Notes under the pieces: model-generated
Databases searched by the model: none
The model's input: the letters and a program-made list of their open reading frames with translations, nothing else
Told to the model about the DNA's origin: nothing
Shown here: positions 12,984 to 19,449 of the stretch, piece after piece
Layout of the letters: each line of letters begins with the position of its first letter
How positions within the stretch are numbered: position 1 is the stretch's first letter
Virus record (IMG/VR): IMGVR_UViG_3300037264_004562
Span: 1-21,674 of that record
Origin: a virus
Direction: 5' to 3' (one strand)
Length of the DNA: 21,674 nt
Translations under genes and position numbers: made by a program

Positions 12984-13694
12984 ATGGAACTGCAGGAGCT
13001 CATCGCCGAGTTCCGGTCGCAGGTGAGCGACGAGGCCCCTCCGTACCTGTGGTCTGACCCGGAGGTGCTGAACTACATCATCGACGCCCAGGACATGTTC
13101 ACCCGGCTCACCGGGGGCATCCACGAGGCCGGCGCCGCCGGCTTCGGCTCGGGCACGCCGGGCCTGGACTTGTGCACTCTAACGCTCACCGCGTCGCAGC
13201 CGTGGTCGGTGCACAGCCCGCACATCCTGCGCATCCGGTCTGGCCGTCTCATGACGGCCAAGCGGGACGTGAAGTTCATCAGCGAGTCCGGCCTGAGCAT
13301 CGCCGGCACGGAGTCGTACGGGCAGCACATCCCGTACACGTTCGACGACACGGACATCGGCACGGTGGAGGTCGGGGTCCTCGGCGTGCAGAAGAACTAC
13401 GTGCGCTGGTTCCGCGTCCCGAGCGCGAACGACACGTGCCGGCTGCACATCATGCGCCTGCCGTACCCGCGAATCACGACCCAGGACAACGACCTGGAGA
13501 TCGACGTGCAGCACCACAGGCACCTTATCCCCTGGATGAAGCACCTGGCGTACTCGAAGCAGGACGCCGAGGCCCGCGACGACAAGCAGGCCGCGGAGAG
13601 CAAGCAGGCCTTCGAGATGTACTGCAACCAGGCCTCGAGGGAGATGGAGCGGCAGCGGTACAAGCCCCGCGTCGTGCAATACGGAGGTCTCTGA
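12984..13694 (+). CDS. probable head-tail adaptor/neck protein, 236 aa
   Basis: The likely role is to join the portal ring to the tail. The N-terminal helices MELQELIAEFRSQVSDEAPPYLWSDPEVLNYIIDAQDMF (in short pieces, about 1-39) have the pattern of phage adaptor/connector proteins: LxxxFRxxxxD, then LWSDxEVxxYIxxAQ. A central beta-rich part follows (about 60-165), and the C-terminal third is helical and charged, with DxDQHHRHLIPWMKHLAYSKQDAEA-like order and a tail rich in Lys/Glu/Arg. The first ATG lies two bases after the previous stop, and the stop overlaps the next start by one base. The family call rests on the N-terminal pattern and the gene order. Confidence 0.75.
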   Translation: MELQELIAEFRSQVSDEAPPYLWSDPEVLNYIIDAQDMFTRLTGGIHEAGAAGFGSGTPGLDLCTLTLTASQPWSVHSPHILRIRSGRLMTAKRDVKFISESGLSIAGTESYGQHIPYTFDDTDIGTVEVGVLGVQKNYVRWFRVPSANDTCRLHIMRLPYPRITTQDNDLEIDVQHHRHLIPWMKHLAYSKQDAEARDDKQAAESKQAFEMYCNQASREMERQRYKPRVVQYGGL

Positions 13695-13978
13695 TGACGA
13701 CCGGGTCCCTGATCAAGCAGCCAGCCGAGAACCGGCTGTACTCGATGGACTTCTCGGGGCTCCTCGCCGTGGGCGAGGTCCTGGCAGGCGTGACGAGCGT
13801 CACGGCTCTTCCGGCGGACATAACGCTGTCGGGCGCGCCGTCGTACAGCGGCGTGTACGCGATGCAGCGCATCCTCGGCGGCACGGCGAACACGCGGTAC
13901 AAGCTGACGTTCGTGGTGACCACGAGCGCGGGTAACACGCTGGAGGGCGAGGGCTACCTGCAGGTGAAAGACATCTGA
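13694..13978 (+). CDS. small Ig-like tail/fibre-adaptor type protein, 94 aa
   Basis: The product begins with RLYSMDFSGLLAVGEVLAG and ends with TANTRYKLTFVVTTSAGNTLEGEGYLQVKDI in parts. This is the layout of short beta-sandwich phage proteins of the form 'xYxxDFSxxLxxGexlxg ... YxlxxxvtTsaGxxxexxxxLxV', found at the tail or as a fibre-to-tail adaptor. Start and stop both overlap neighbouring genes by one base (GGAGG lies seven bases before the ATG), so it is translated together with the neck gene. It has no cysteines or signal peptide. Precise role: probably a connector between tail and receptor-binding proteins. Confidence 0.7.
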   Translation: MTTGSLIKQPAENRLYSMDFSGLLAVGEVLAGVTSVTALPADITLSGAPSYSGVYAMQRILGGTANTRYKLTFVVTTSAGNTLEGEGYLQVKDI

Positions 13979-14544
13979 TGAAGTTGCTGAACGTGGGGGG
14001 CGGCCCGATAAGGGACCTGCCCGCGCACTACAAGGGGTGGACCCAGGACCTACTGGACATCGACGAGAACGTGAAGCCGGACATCCTGCACGACGCGAGG
14101 AAAATGGGGTCGCTGCCGCCCGGCGGGTACGACGCCGTCTTCTGCTCGCACAACCTGGAGCACTTCCACAAGCACGAGGTGGACGGCGTGCTGCGCGGCT
14201 TCGGGCACGTGCTGAAGAAGGGCGGGTTCGCCGAGATCATCGTGCCGGACATGCAGCGGCTCTTCGAGATGGTGGTGGACCGGGACATCGACGACGTGTG
14301 GTACATGGCGGGGCCGAACCCGATCACGTTCCACGACGTCATCTACGGCTGGGGCCTCTACATCTCCCGCGACAACCAGCACTACTGCCACAAGACGGGC
14401 TTCTCCGAGAAGTCGCTGGCCAAGGCGCTGACCAAGGCGGGCTTCGCCAAGGTGTTCACGGCGCGCGACGGCATGGGCAACCTTCAGGCGTTCGCCTTCG
14501 TGGGCAGCCCGACGAAAGCGCAGCGCAGGTCACTGGGGCTCTGA
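13978..14544 (+). CDS. SAM-dependent methyltransferase, class I, 188 aa
   Basis: The protein would transfer a methyl group from S-adenosylmethionine; the acceptor is unknown. Motif I is LLNVGGGP (residues 3-10), the acidic end of the second strand is LLDID (25-29), the post-motif is YDAVFCSHNLEHF (51-63), and the strand before the active site is VLKKGGFAEIIVPD (78-91). These define a small Rossmann-type methyltransferase resembling those that act on sugars or small molecules. There is no DNA-methyltransferase motif such as DPPY. The start overlaps the preceding stop by one base, so it is part of the tail operon. The nearby glycosyltransferase and second methyltransferase suggest a joint glycan-modifying job. 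Confidence 0.8.
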   Translation: MKLLNVGGGPIRDLPAHYKGWTQDLLDIDENVKPDILHDARKMGSLPPGGYDAVFCSHNLEHFHKHEVDGVLRGFGHVLKKGGFAEIIVPDMQRLFEMVVDRDIDDVWYMAGPNPITFHDVIYGWGLYISRDNQHYCHKTGFSEKSLAKALTKAGFAKVFTARDGMGNLQAFAFVGSPTKAQRRSLGL

Positions 14545-14545
14545 C

Positions 14546-15559
14546 ATGGGCTTCGCGGTCTCCCACGTAAAGAACATCACCGTCGCCGACTGGGCTGGCG
14601 TGGTCACGGTCGCCAACTCGACCGGCGGCACGACCACCGCCAACGGGTCGGACCTCGCGCGCCCGTCGGACTGGAACTCGGTGCACAAGTTCGGGGTGGA
14701 GAGCGGGTTCTGGGAGCCGGACATGCCGAACCACTCGAACTCGTCCCTGTCGACGTTCGGGATCGGCACGTGGTACCTGCAGCCGCTGCACCTGCCGCAC
14801 GGGCTGGACAGCGGCCAGCTGAACGTAATCATGGCCGACGCGGCGGGGTTCCTGCAGGGCACGCCGTTCTCGTACAACACCTCCGGGTCGGTCTCGCGCT
14901 ACCAGACCATGGAGCACATGCTGGCGCTGTACAAGCGCGGCTCGGGCGCCAGCAGCACGCGCCTGGAGACTGTCTGGAGCTCGAACTTCTCGATCCTCGC
15001 CACGTGGGAGAGGCGCGTAAGCGGCGGCAGCACGGTGACGGTGTCGAACTACCTGACGCTGTCCTACCCGTCCCAGTGGGACGCGTCCGGCGGCGTGACG
15101 TACGGCTCCATCACGACCTCGGGCACGCGCTCGACCAGCACGACTACCTCTGGCACGTTCAACTCGACGTTCGCCGACACGCTGATCACGGGCGCGATCG
15201 CGCGCGTCTCCGGCAGCAAGTTCATGCCGTTCGGCTTCAACATCTCGATCGAGCCGGACCAGTACTGGCTCGCGCGCTGCATGACTAGCACCTCGAGCTC
15301 CACCGGCACGAACTACTCCGCCGGCACGATGTTCCAGAGCGCGCAGTCTCGCATGCACCTGCTGGAGGCGCCGCTGGCGGCGTACAAGCTGTTCGGGCAG
15401 TCCGTGTCCAACTCGTCGTCCGACGTGCAGCGCTGGCACGGCTTCGTCAACACGACCTCGTCCCGGCCGTTCAGCACGCTCGGGACGTCCGACATGAGGC
15501 CCGTTACCACCACAGGGAGGGGACGCTTGTACCTCAACTACCAGAAGACCACCTACTGA
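14546..15559 (+). CDS. Ser/Thr-rich virion protein, 337 aa
   Basis: I do not recognise a named family. The first 50 residues, with VADWAGVVTVANSTGGTTT and ARPSDWNSVHKF in succession, match an opening often seen in phage tail and fibre proteins (…PSDWNxxH). The rest is extremely rich in Ser, Thr and Gly, with regular aromatic residues and many short beta-strand stretches, including a poly-Ser/Thr segment (about residues 190-207). It has one Cys, no signal peptide and no membrane helix. It is flanked by a methyltransferase and a glycosyltransferase. As a Ser/Thr-rich surface protein it would be a natural acceptor for glycosylation, which is speculation. GGGG precedes the ATG. Confidence 0.8.
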   Translation: MGFAVSHVKNITVADWAGVVTVANSTGGTTTANGSDLARPSDWNSVHKFGVESGFWEPDMPNHSNSSLSTFGIGTWYLQPLHLPHGLDSGQLNVIMADAAGFLQGTPFSYNTSGSVSRYQTMEHMLALYKRGSGASSTRLETVWSSNFSILATWERRVSGGSTVTVSNYLTLSYPSQWDASGGVTYGSITTSGTRSTSTTTSGTFNSTFADTLITGAIARVSGSKFMPFGFNISIEPDQYWLARCMTSTSSSTGTNYSAGTMFQSAQSRMHLLEAPLAAYKLFGQSVSNSSSDVQRWHGFVNTTSSRPFSTLGTSDMRPVTTTGRGRLYLNYQKTTY

Positions 15560-16281
15560 TGAAGCCACAGCTGCTGCTGCAGGTCATGTCCACGGAGGGC
15601 GCGCACAACGCCGCGCCCGAGAGGACGCACACCAGGCTGAAGAAGTCCGCCGCGTGGAAGCGGCAGCGCATCATCCGGCTGAAGCCCGCCGACGCGCTGA
15701 TCCCCACGAAGGTCGCCGAGACCCACGAGTCCCTGATCTACCCGCCGAACAACGGCGTCGCGCGCCTGCTCGCCGTGGGCGTGGAGGTCGGCAAGGCGTA
15801 CTCGCAGGCCATAGAGAACGTGCTGGCGCACCCGGAGCTATCCACCTGGGAGTACATCCTGACGCTGGAGGCCGACAACATGCCGCCGCCGGAGGGCGTC
15901 CTCCGCCTGGTCGCGCGCATGGAGGCCAACCCGCGCCTGTCCTGCGTCGGCGGGCTGTACTACACCAAGGGGTACGACGGCGTGCCGCAGATTTGGGGAG
16001 ACCCGAAGGACCCCGTGCTAAACTTCCGCCCGCAGATGCCGGACTTCGGCGGCGGGCTGGTAGAGTGCTGCGGAACGGGCATGGGCTTCAACCTGTGGCG
16101 CCTGGAGATGTTCAAGGACAAGCGCCTTCGCAGGCCCTGGTTCATCACCCAGACCGAGGGCGGCGTGAGCACGCAGGACCTGTACTTCTGGACGGATGCC
16201 CGCAAGTACGGGTACCGCTGCGCCGTGGACTGCGGCGTCAAGGTGGGCCACTACGACGTGTCCGCGGATATGGCGTGGTAG
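15559..16281 (+). CDS. glycosyltransferase, GT-A fold, family 2-like, 240 aa
   Basis: It would transfer a sugar from a nucleotide sugar. The metal/nucleotide motif is seen as ILTLEADN (residues 100-107, EAD in place of the usual DxD). Later GT2-like landmarks are CVGGLYY (129-135), ECCGTGMGFNLWR (169-181) and STQDLYFWTDARKYGYRCAVDCGVKVGHYD (204-233, in parts), where the acidic residue before the aromatic pair and the C-terminal His are typical. Length 240 is short but normal for stand-alone phage enzymes. The start overlaps the previous stop (TGATG). It lies in the tail module with two methyltransferase-like genes. Possible substrates are a virion protein or host surface sugars. Confidence 0.78.
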   Translation: MKPQLLLQVMSTEGAHNAAPERTHTRLKKSAAWKRQRIIRLKPADALIPTKVAETHESLIYPPNNGVARLLAVGVEVGKAYSQAIENVLAHPELSTWEYILTLEADNMPPPEGVLRLVARMEANPRLSCVGGLYYTKGYDGVPQIWGDPKDPVLNFRPQMPDFGGGLVECCGTGMGFNLWRLEMFKDKRLRRPWFITQTEGGVSTQDLYFWTDARKYGYRCAVDCGVKVGHYDVSADMAW

Positions 16282-16284
16282 AAT
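16279..16284 (+). promoter_or_regulatory. TGG-TAGAAT extended -10 candidate before the HNH gene
   Basis: TGGTAGAATG at the end of the glycosyltransferase gene matches an extended -10 (TGn plus five of six). There is no clear -35. Transcription would begin near 16291, about 22 bases before the ATG of the nuclease gene. A private promoter would fit an inserted, independently expressed gene. Confidence 0.35.
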
Positions 16285-16312
16285 GATAGTGACCAACTCT
16301 ATCGGGGATGCC

Positions 16313-16744
16313 ATGAACAAGTCCGCTAGGTATCGGGCCAAGGACGTCATGGGGTACAGGGCCAGGAAGGCCGCGTACGCGCGCACGCCGGAGCAGCGCG
16401 CAGAGCGCACCGCTTACATGCGCGTCTGGCGAGAGAACAACCGGGATCGCCACAACGAACTGGCCCGCGAGTCCCATCAGCGTAACAAGCACGTGGAGAA
16501 GCAGCGCAATGCCCACTACGTCAGGTCGTACGGCATCACATACGCAGACAAGCTGGCGATGATCGCGGCGCAGGGCGGCAAGTGCGGAATCTGCGCGCAG
16601 CCGTTGATCAAGCCGCGTCACACCCACGTGGACCACGACCACGCCACGGGTAAGGTGCGTGGTATTCTGTGTCGCGGCTGTAACACGAAGCTAGGGTGGT
16701 ACGAGCAAAACAGCGACAAGATAGTAAAGTACCTGGAGAAATAA
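16313..16744 (+). CDS. endonuclease VII-like HNH (beta-beta-alpha metal) nuclease, 143 aa
   Basis: The C-terminal half holds CGICAQPL (Cys91, Cys94), HVDHDHATGKVRGILC (His/Asp 105-110, Cys120) and RGCN (Cys123). Two zinc-binding CxxC pairs bracket a DHDH catalytic strand, the hallmark of the recombination endonuclease VII group, which cuts branched or double-stranded DNA. The N-terminal 70 residues are basic and helical (many Arg/Lys/Asn/Tyr), typical of DNA-binding extensions on free-standing phage homing-type nucleases. I chose ATG 16313, close behind GGGG; an in-frame ATG at 16283 adds ten residues but lies on the promoter box. The stop overlaps the next start (TAATG). Slightly lower GC than neighbours. 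It probably inserted between the two enzyme genes. Confidence 0.85.
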   Translation: MNKSARYRAKDVMGYRARKAAYARTPEQRAERTAYMRVWRENNRDRHNELARESHQRNKHVEKQRNAHYVRSYGITYADKLAMIAAQGGKCGICAQPLIKPRHTHVDHDHATGKVRGILCRGCNTKLGWYEQNSDKIVKYLEK

Positions 16745-17343
16745 TGGCCAAGAAGCGGAAGATGAAGTTCACGGAGCACGTCAAGAAGGACGTCGCGGAC
16801 CTGCTGCGCCTGGACCTCGGGTCCGGCAAGGGCGGGAAGGGAGTGGGCGACGCCACCGGCGAGTGGAAGAAGGGCACGTTCAAGCGCGTGGACAAGGTCC
16901 CGCACGAGAGCGTAGACGTCGTGGCGGACCTGACCGAGCGCTGGCCGTGGGAGGACGGCACGGTCGGCGCCGTGAACTGCGACTACCTGCTGCACCTGCT
17001 CGCGCCGGCCGAGCGGGTCCACTTTATGAACGAGCTGTACCGCGTGCTGCAGCCCGACGCCAGCGTGGTGGTCGTCGTCCCGCACTGGTGCACGTCCAAG
17101 GCCTACCTGCAGACAGGGCACACGCCGGTGACCGAGGCCTGGTTCTTCCAGCTCAACAAGGAGTGGCGGGACGCGCAGAACTACGTCGACCAGACCGGGT
17201 TCACGTGCGACTTCGACCAGCCGGGTATAGGCTACGGCCTGCACCCGACGATCGCCGCGCGCAACTCGGAGTACCAGCAGCATGCGGTGTCCTTCTGGAA
17301 GGAAGCCGCGCAGGACCTCGCCGTCACCCTGCACAAGCGATGA
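16744..17343 (+). CDS. methyltransferase-like protein, class I, 199 aa
   Basis: Residues 22-31 (RLDLGSGKGG) form motif I of a SAM-dependent Rossmann methyltransferase. SVDVVADLTERWPWEDGTVGAVNCDYLLHLL (56-86, in parts) is the usual second-strand acid and post-I region, RVLQPDASVVVVVPH (100-114) is the strand before the active site, and TGFTCDFDQPGIGYGL is the last part. The fold resembles the upstream methyltransferase, but the sequences are clearly different outside motif I, so this is not a recent duplication. The first ten residues are very basic. GGAG precedes the ATG, which overlaps the nuclease stop. The likely acceptor is a sugar, lipid or protein rather than DNA, because no DNA-type catalytic motif is visible. 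Confidence 0.72.
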   Translation: MAKKRKMKFTEHVKKDVADLLRLDLGSGKGGKGVGDATGEWKKGTFKRVDKVPHESVDVVADLTERWPWEDGTVGAVNCDYLLHLLAPAERVHFMNELYRVLQPDASVVVVVPHWCTSKAYLQTGHTPVTEAWFFQLNKEWRDAQNYVDQTGFTCDFDQPGIGYGLHPTIAARNSEYQQHAVSFWKEAAQDLAVTLHKR

Positions 17344-17349
17344 CGAGCC

Positions 17350-18486
17350 ATGACCGCTGCGTTCCAGGGCGACGCGTTCCAGCCCGATGCGTTCCAGATC
17401 GGACGCGCAGCGTCGGGCGGGACGGTCTTCAACCAGGCCGTCTCCGGGACGCTGGCGTTCGTCGGGGCCCTCACTAAGTTCACCAGCCACGTCCTGACCG
17501 CCACCCTGACCTTCGTCGGGGCCCTGACCAAGTTCACTAGACGGGGCGTGTCAGCCACGCTGAACTTCTCTGCCGCCTTCGTCAAGCGCACCAACCGCGC
17601 CCTTGCGGGCGTGCTGTCCTTCTCCGGGCTGCAGACCGCCGTCAAGTTCTCGGTGCTCGCCCTCGCGGCGACCCTGTCGTTCGCCGGGGCCCAGGCTAAA
17701 CTGGCTAATAAGGCTATAACTGCCGCCCTGACGTTCGTCGGGCAGGTGTCCAAGCAAGTGTCCAGGCCCCTGGCCGCGACGCTAAATTTCGTAGGAAATA
17801 CAGCGAAGCGCACGCTCCGGGCACTGTCCGGCGTACTGTCCTTCGTGGGCGCCCTGATAGGACAGAAGTTCTCCCTGAAGGCCCTGACGGCCACCCTGTC
17901 CTTCGTCGGGGCCATGGCCACCGCCTCGGTGTTCGGCCGGGCCCTGACGGCCACGCTGAACTTCTCCGGGGCCTTCGTGAAGCGGGCCGGGAAGAGCCTG
18001 CTGGCGACCCTGTCCTTCGTGGCCCAGGACGCGCTCAGGACGTCGCGGGCGCTTCAGGCTACCCTGGCCTTCACCGGCGGGCTGGCGAAGCGCCTGGCCC
18101 GGTTCCTGACGGCCACGCTGGCCTTCTCGGGGGCCTTCTCCCGGATCATCATCTACGGCAAGGCGATGGCCGCCACGCTGGCCTTCTCGGGCGCCCTCGC
18201 GGCCGCGGCGATCTTCGGCCAGGTCATGACGGCGGCCCTCAGCTTCTCAGGGTCGGTCGCCAAGCGGACGAACCGCGCCCTCGGCGCGACCCTGGGCCTG
18301 ATCGGGTTCTTCGTCCTCGGCCTGGGGCGGAAGTTCGTCACGACCTCCCGCTTGTGGCACCTCGCGATGCGCGTGGCCCTGTGGGCCGTCGCAGGCACGG
18401 GTGCCTCCTGGAGCATCCAGCCGGACGCCACCCGCGGCGACTCGTGGAAGGCGCAGAAGGGACCGCCCGCCGCGCCCGTGCTATAA
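17350..18486 (+). CDS. 16-repeat protein (LxATLxFxGA repeats), probable tail component
   Basis: The N-terminus carries AFQGDAFQPDAFQ, a short motif I know from phage tail-module proteins. From about residue 29 to 328 there are sixteen repeats of the form LxATLxFxGAxxKRxxR. The TLxF cores start at 34, 52, 70, 88, 108, 126, 144, 162, 182, 202, 220, 238, 256, 276, 296 and 314: every step is 18 or 20 residues, never odd. The longer steps have an extra aromatic (VKFS, QKFS, SVFG, IIYG, AIFG). An even period with alternating small and hydrophobic residues suggests a beta-solenoid or stacked strands; amphipathic membrane-like structure cannot be excluded. The last 50 residues are Trp/Arg-rich and non-repetitive. 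The function is unknown. Confidence 0.85.
   Translation: MTAAFQGDAFQPDAFQIGRAASGGTVFNQAVSGTLAFVGALTKFTSHVLTATLTFVGALTKFTRRGVSATLNFSAAFVKRTNRALAGVLSFSGLQTAVKFSVLALAATLSFAGAQAKLANKAITAALTFVGQVSKQVSRPLAATLNFVGNTAKRTLRALSGVLSFVGALIGQKFSLKALTATLSFVGAMATASVFGRALTATLNFSGAFVKRAGKSLLATLSFVAQDALRTSRALQATLAFTGGLAKRLARFLTATLAFSGAFSRIIIYGKAMAATLAFSGALAAAAIFGQVMTAALSFSGSVAKRTNRALGATLGLIGFFVLGLGRKFVTTSRLWHLAMRVALWAVAGTGASWSIQPDATRGDSWKAQKGPPAAPVL
17434..18333 (+). repeat. coding tandem repeat, 16 units of 54 or 60 bases
   Basis: DNA counterpart of the protein repeat. Units share blocks such as CTGACGGCCAC and CTGNCCTTCNCNGGGGCC but are not identical, so the array is old or under selection against exact copies. 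Unit lengths are 54 or 60 bases, which keep the reading frame. Confidence 0.85.
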
Positions 18487-18487
18487 T
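18482..18487 (+). promoter_or_regulatory. TGC-TATAAT extended -10 six bases before an ATG
   Basis: TGCTATAATG is a near-ideal extended -10 box overlapping the stop of the repeat-protein gene. The expected transcription start coincides with the A of the ATG at 18494, so a leaderless message is possible. No -35 is recognised. It may also serve the virion gene at 18597, which has its own ribosome site. Confidence 0.5.
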
Positions 18488-18493
18488 GCCCTG

Positions 18494-18595
18494 ATGGACG
18501 CGAGCGCTGGTTTCGAGGGCAAGCTGTCCGTGCGCGTGAGGCGCGCTCGGCCGTCGCTGTGGCGGCGCTTTCTGGACCTCTTGAGGGGTATCTGA
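18494..18595 (+). CDS. 33-aa cationic amphipathic peptide (putative)
   Basis: No Shine-Dalgarno is present, but a TATAAT box lies six bases before the ATG. The product is short: residues 1-10 are neutral, and residues 11-33 (LSVRVRRARPSLWRRFLDLLRGI in two parts) have seven Arg with Leu/Val/Trp/Phe, giving an amphipathic cationic helix after a Pro. Such a peptide could act on a membrane or bind nucleic acid. The alternative is that it is not translated and the promoter only serves the next gene, which begins one base after its stop. Codon composition is like the neighbours. The evidence is thin. Confidence 0.4.
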   Translation: MDASAGFEGKLSVRVRRARPSLWRRFLDLLRGI

Positions 18596-18596
18596 C

Positions 18597-19397
18597 ATGT
18601 ACAACCGATTTGAAGGTCGCCTTCCCGAGCACGCCGCCCTGCACTCGCGCGGACTGAAGTTCGGCACCAACCTGCACGCGACGCTGTTCCACCGCGGCAA
18701 GTACGAGGGCCACGTCGACCTGGGCTCCGGCCTGGTCACGAACATCGGCGTGCTCGCCCTGTGCGGCGACTCGCAGTGGCCGCAGACGTCCGTCGTCACC
18801 AACCTGTTCAAGCTCCTTCGCTACCACGCGTCCGGCATCGGCGCGACCGCTGCGGCGTTCACGGACTTCCAGCTCCAGACGGACTCGACGGTCGGCGGGC
18901 AGACCCCGGTCGCCGGCACCCAGGTGTTCACGCACGACCAGACCAGCACGGTCCAGAAGTGGGTGAGCGTGGCGACCATCGCCTACACCGGCACCGAGGC
19001 GGTGACCGAGTGGGGCCTGTTCAACGACACCACGCTCTCGCGCACGACCGGATCGCCCTCCACGGCGATGACCGCCAACACCTTCACCACCACCGGCACG
19101 CCCCTCACGGCCTCGGCCGCCGGCGTGCGGGGCGAGTCGCAGAACGTCGTCAAGTTCACGACCACGGCGCGCCACGGGCTCATCACCTCGAATACCACCA
19201 GCGTGGGCACGCTGTCGTTCTCGGCGACCTCCGGCTGGATGGTGAACACGACCGGCGTCATCGGCTCCACCCCGGGCAACGAGGCGTACACGCTGCGCCC
19301 CGTCATGTGGGACCACAAGGTGTTCAGCGCGATCAACGTCGTAAACGGCGACTCGATCCAGTTCACCTACACGCTGACCATCAGCTCCGGCGGGTAG
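18597..19397 (+). CDS. virion protein of the tail module, 266 aa
   Basis: GAGGGG precedes the ATG by about nine bases. After a polar N-terminus (MYNRFEGRLPEHAALHSRG, about 1-19) comes a beta-rich protein with Thr/Ser/Gly excess. A middle block VSVATIAYTGTEAVTEWGLFNDTTLSRTTGSP in parts (about 120-155) has the wording 'A-ITEWGLFNDT-LS' that I associate with phage tail-associated structural proteins whose genes lie just before fibre genes. The C-terminus returns to strands (AINVVNGDSIQFTYTLTIS). It has no enzyme motif, signal peptide or membrane segment. It probably belongs to the tail tip or baseplate-like structure, next to the fibre encoded downstream. Confidence 0.8.
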   Translation: MYNRFEGRLPEHAALHSRGLKFGTNLHATLFHRGKYEGHVDLGSGLVTNIGVLALCGDSQWPQTSVVTNLFKLLRYHASGIGATAAAFTDFQLQTDSTVGGQTPVAGTQVFTHDQTSTVQKWVSVATIAYTGTEAVTEWGLFNDTTLSRTTGSPSTAMTANTFTTTGTPLTASAAGVRGESQNVVKFTTTARHGLITSNTTSVGTLSFSATSGWMVNTTGVIGSTPGNEAYTLRPVMWDHKVFSAINVVNGDSIQFTYTLTISSGG

Positions 19398-19404
19398 CCG
19401 TGCC

Positions 19405-19422
19405 GGCGCGTTGCGCCGCGCC
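19405..19422 (+). other. GC-rich hairpin between the virion gene and the fibre gene
   Basis: GGCGCG and CGCGCC form a 6-bp stem around TTGCGC in the 52-base gap before the fibre start. No T-run follows, so it is not a terminator. It may protect the end of an mRNA or mark a processing site between the two genes. Confidence 0.3.
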
Positions 19423-19449
19423 ACGCCGCTGGGCCGCACGAGGTGACCC

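Noticed and set aside
17434-18333. CRISPR-like array
   Set aside because: Repeats are coding, not identical, have no spacers, and keep one reading frame.
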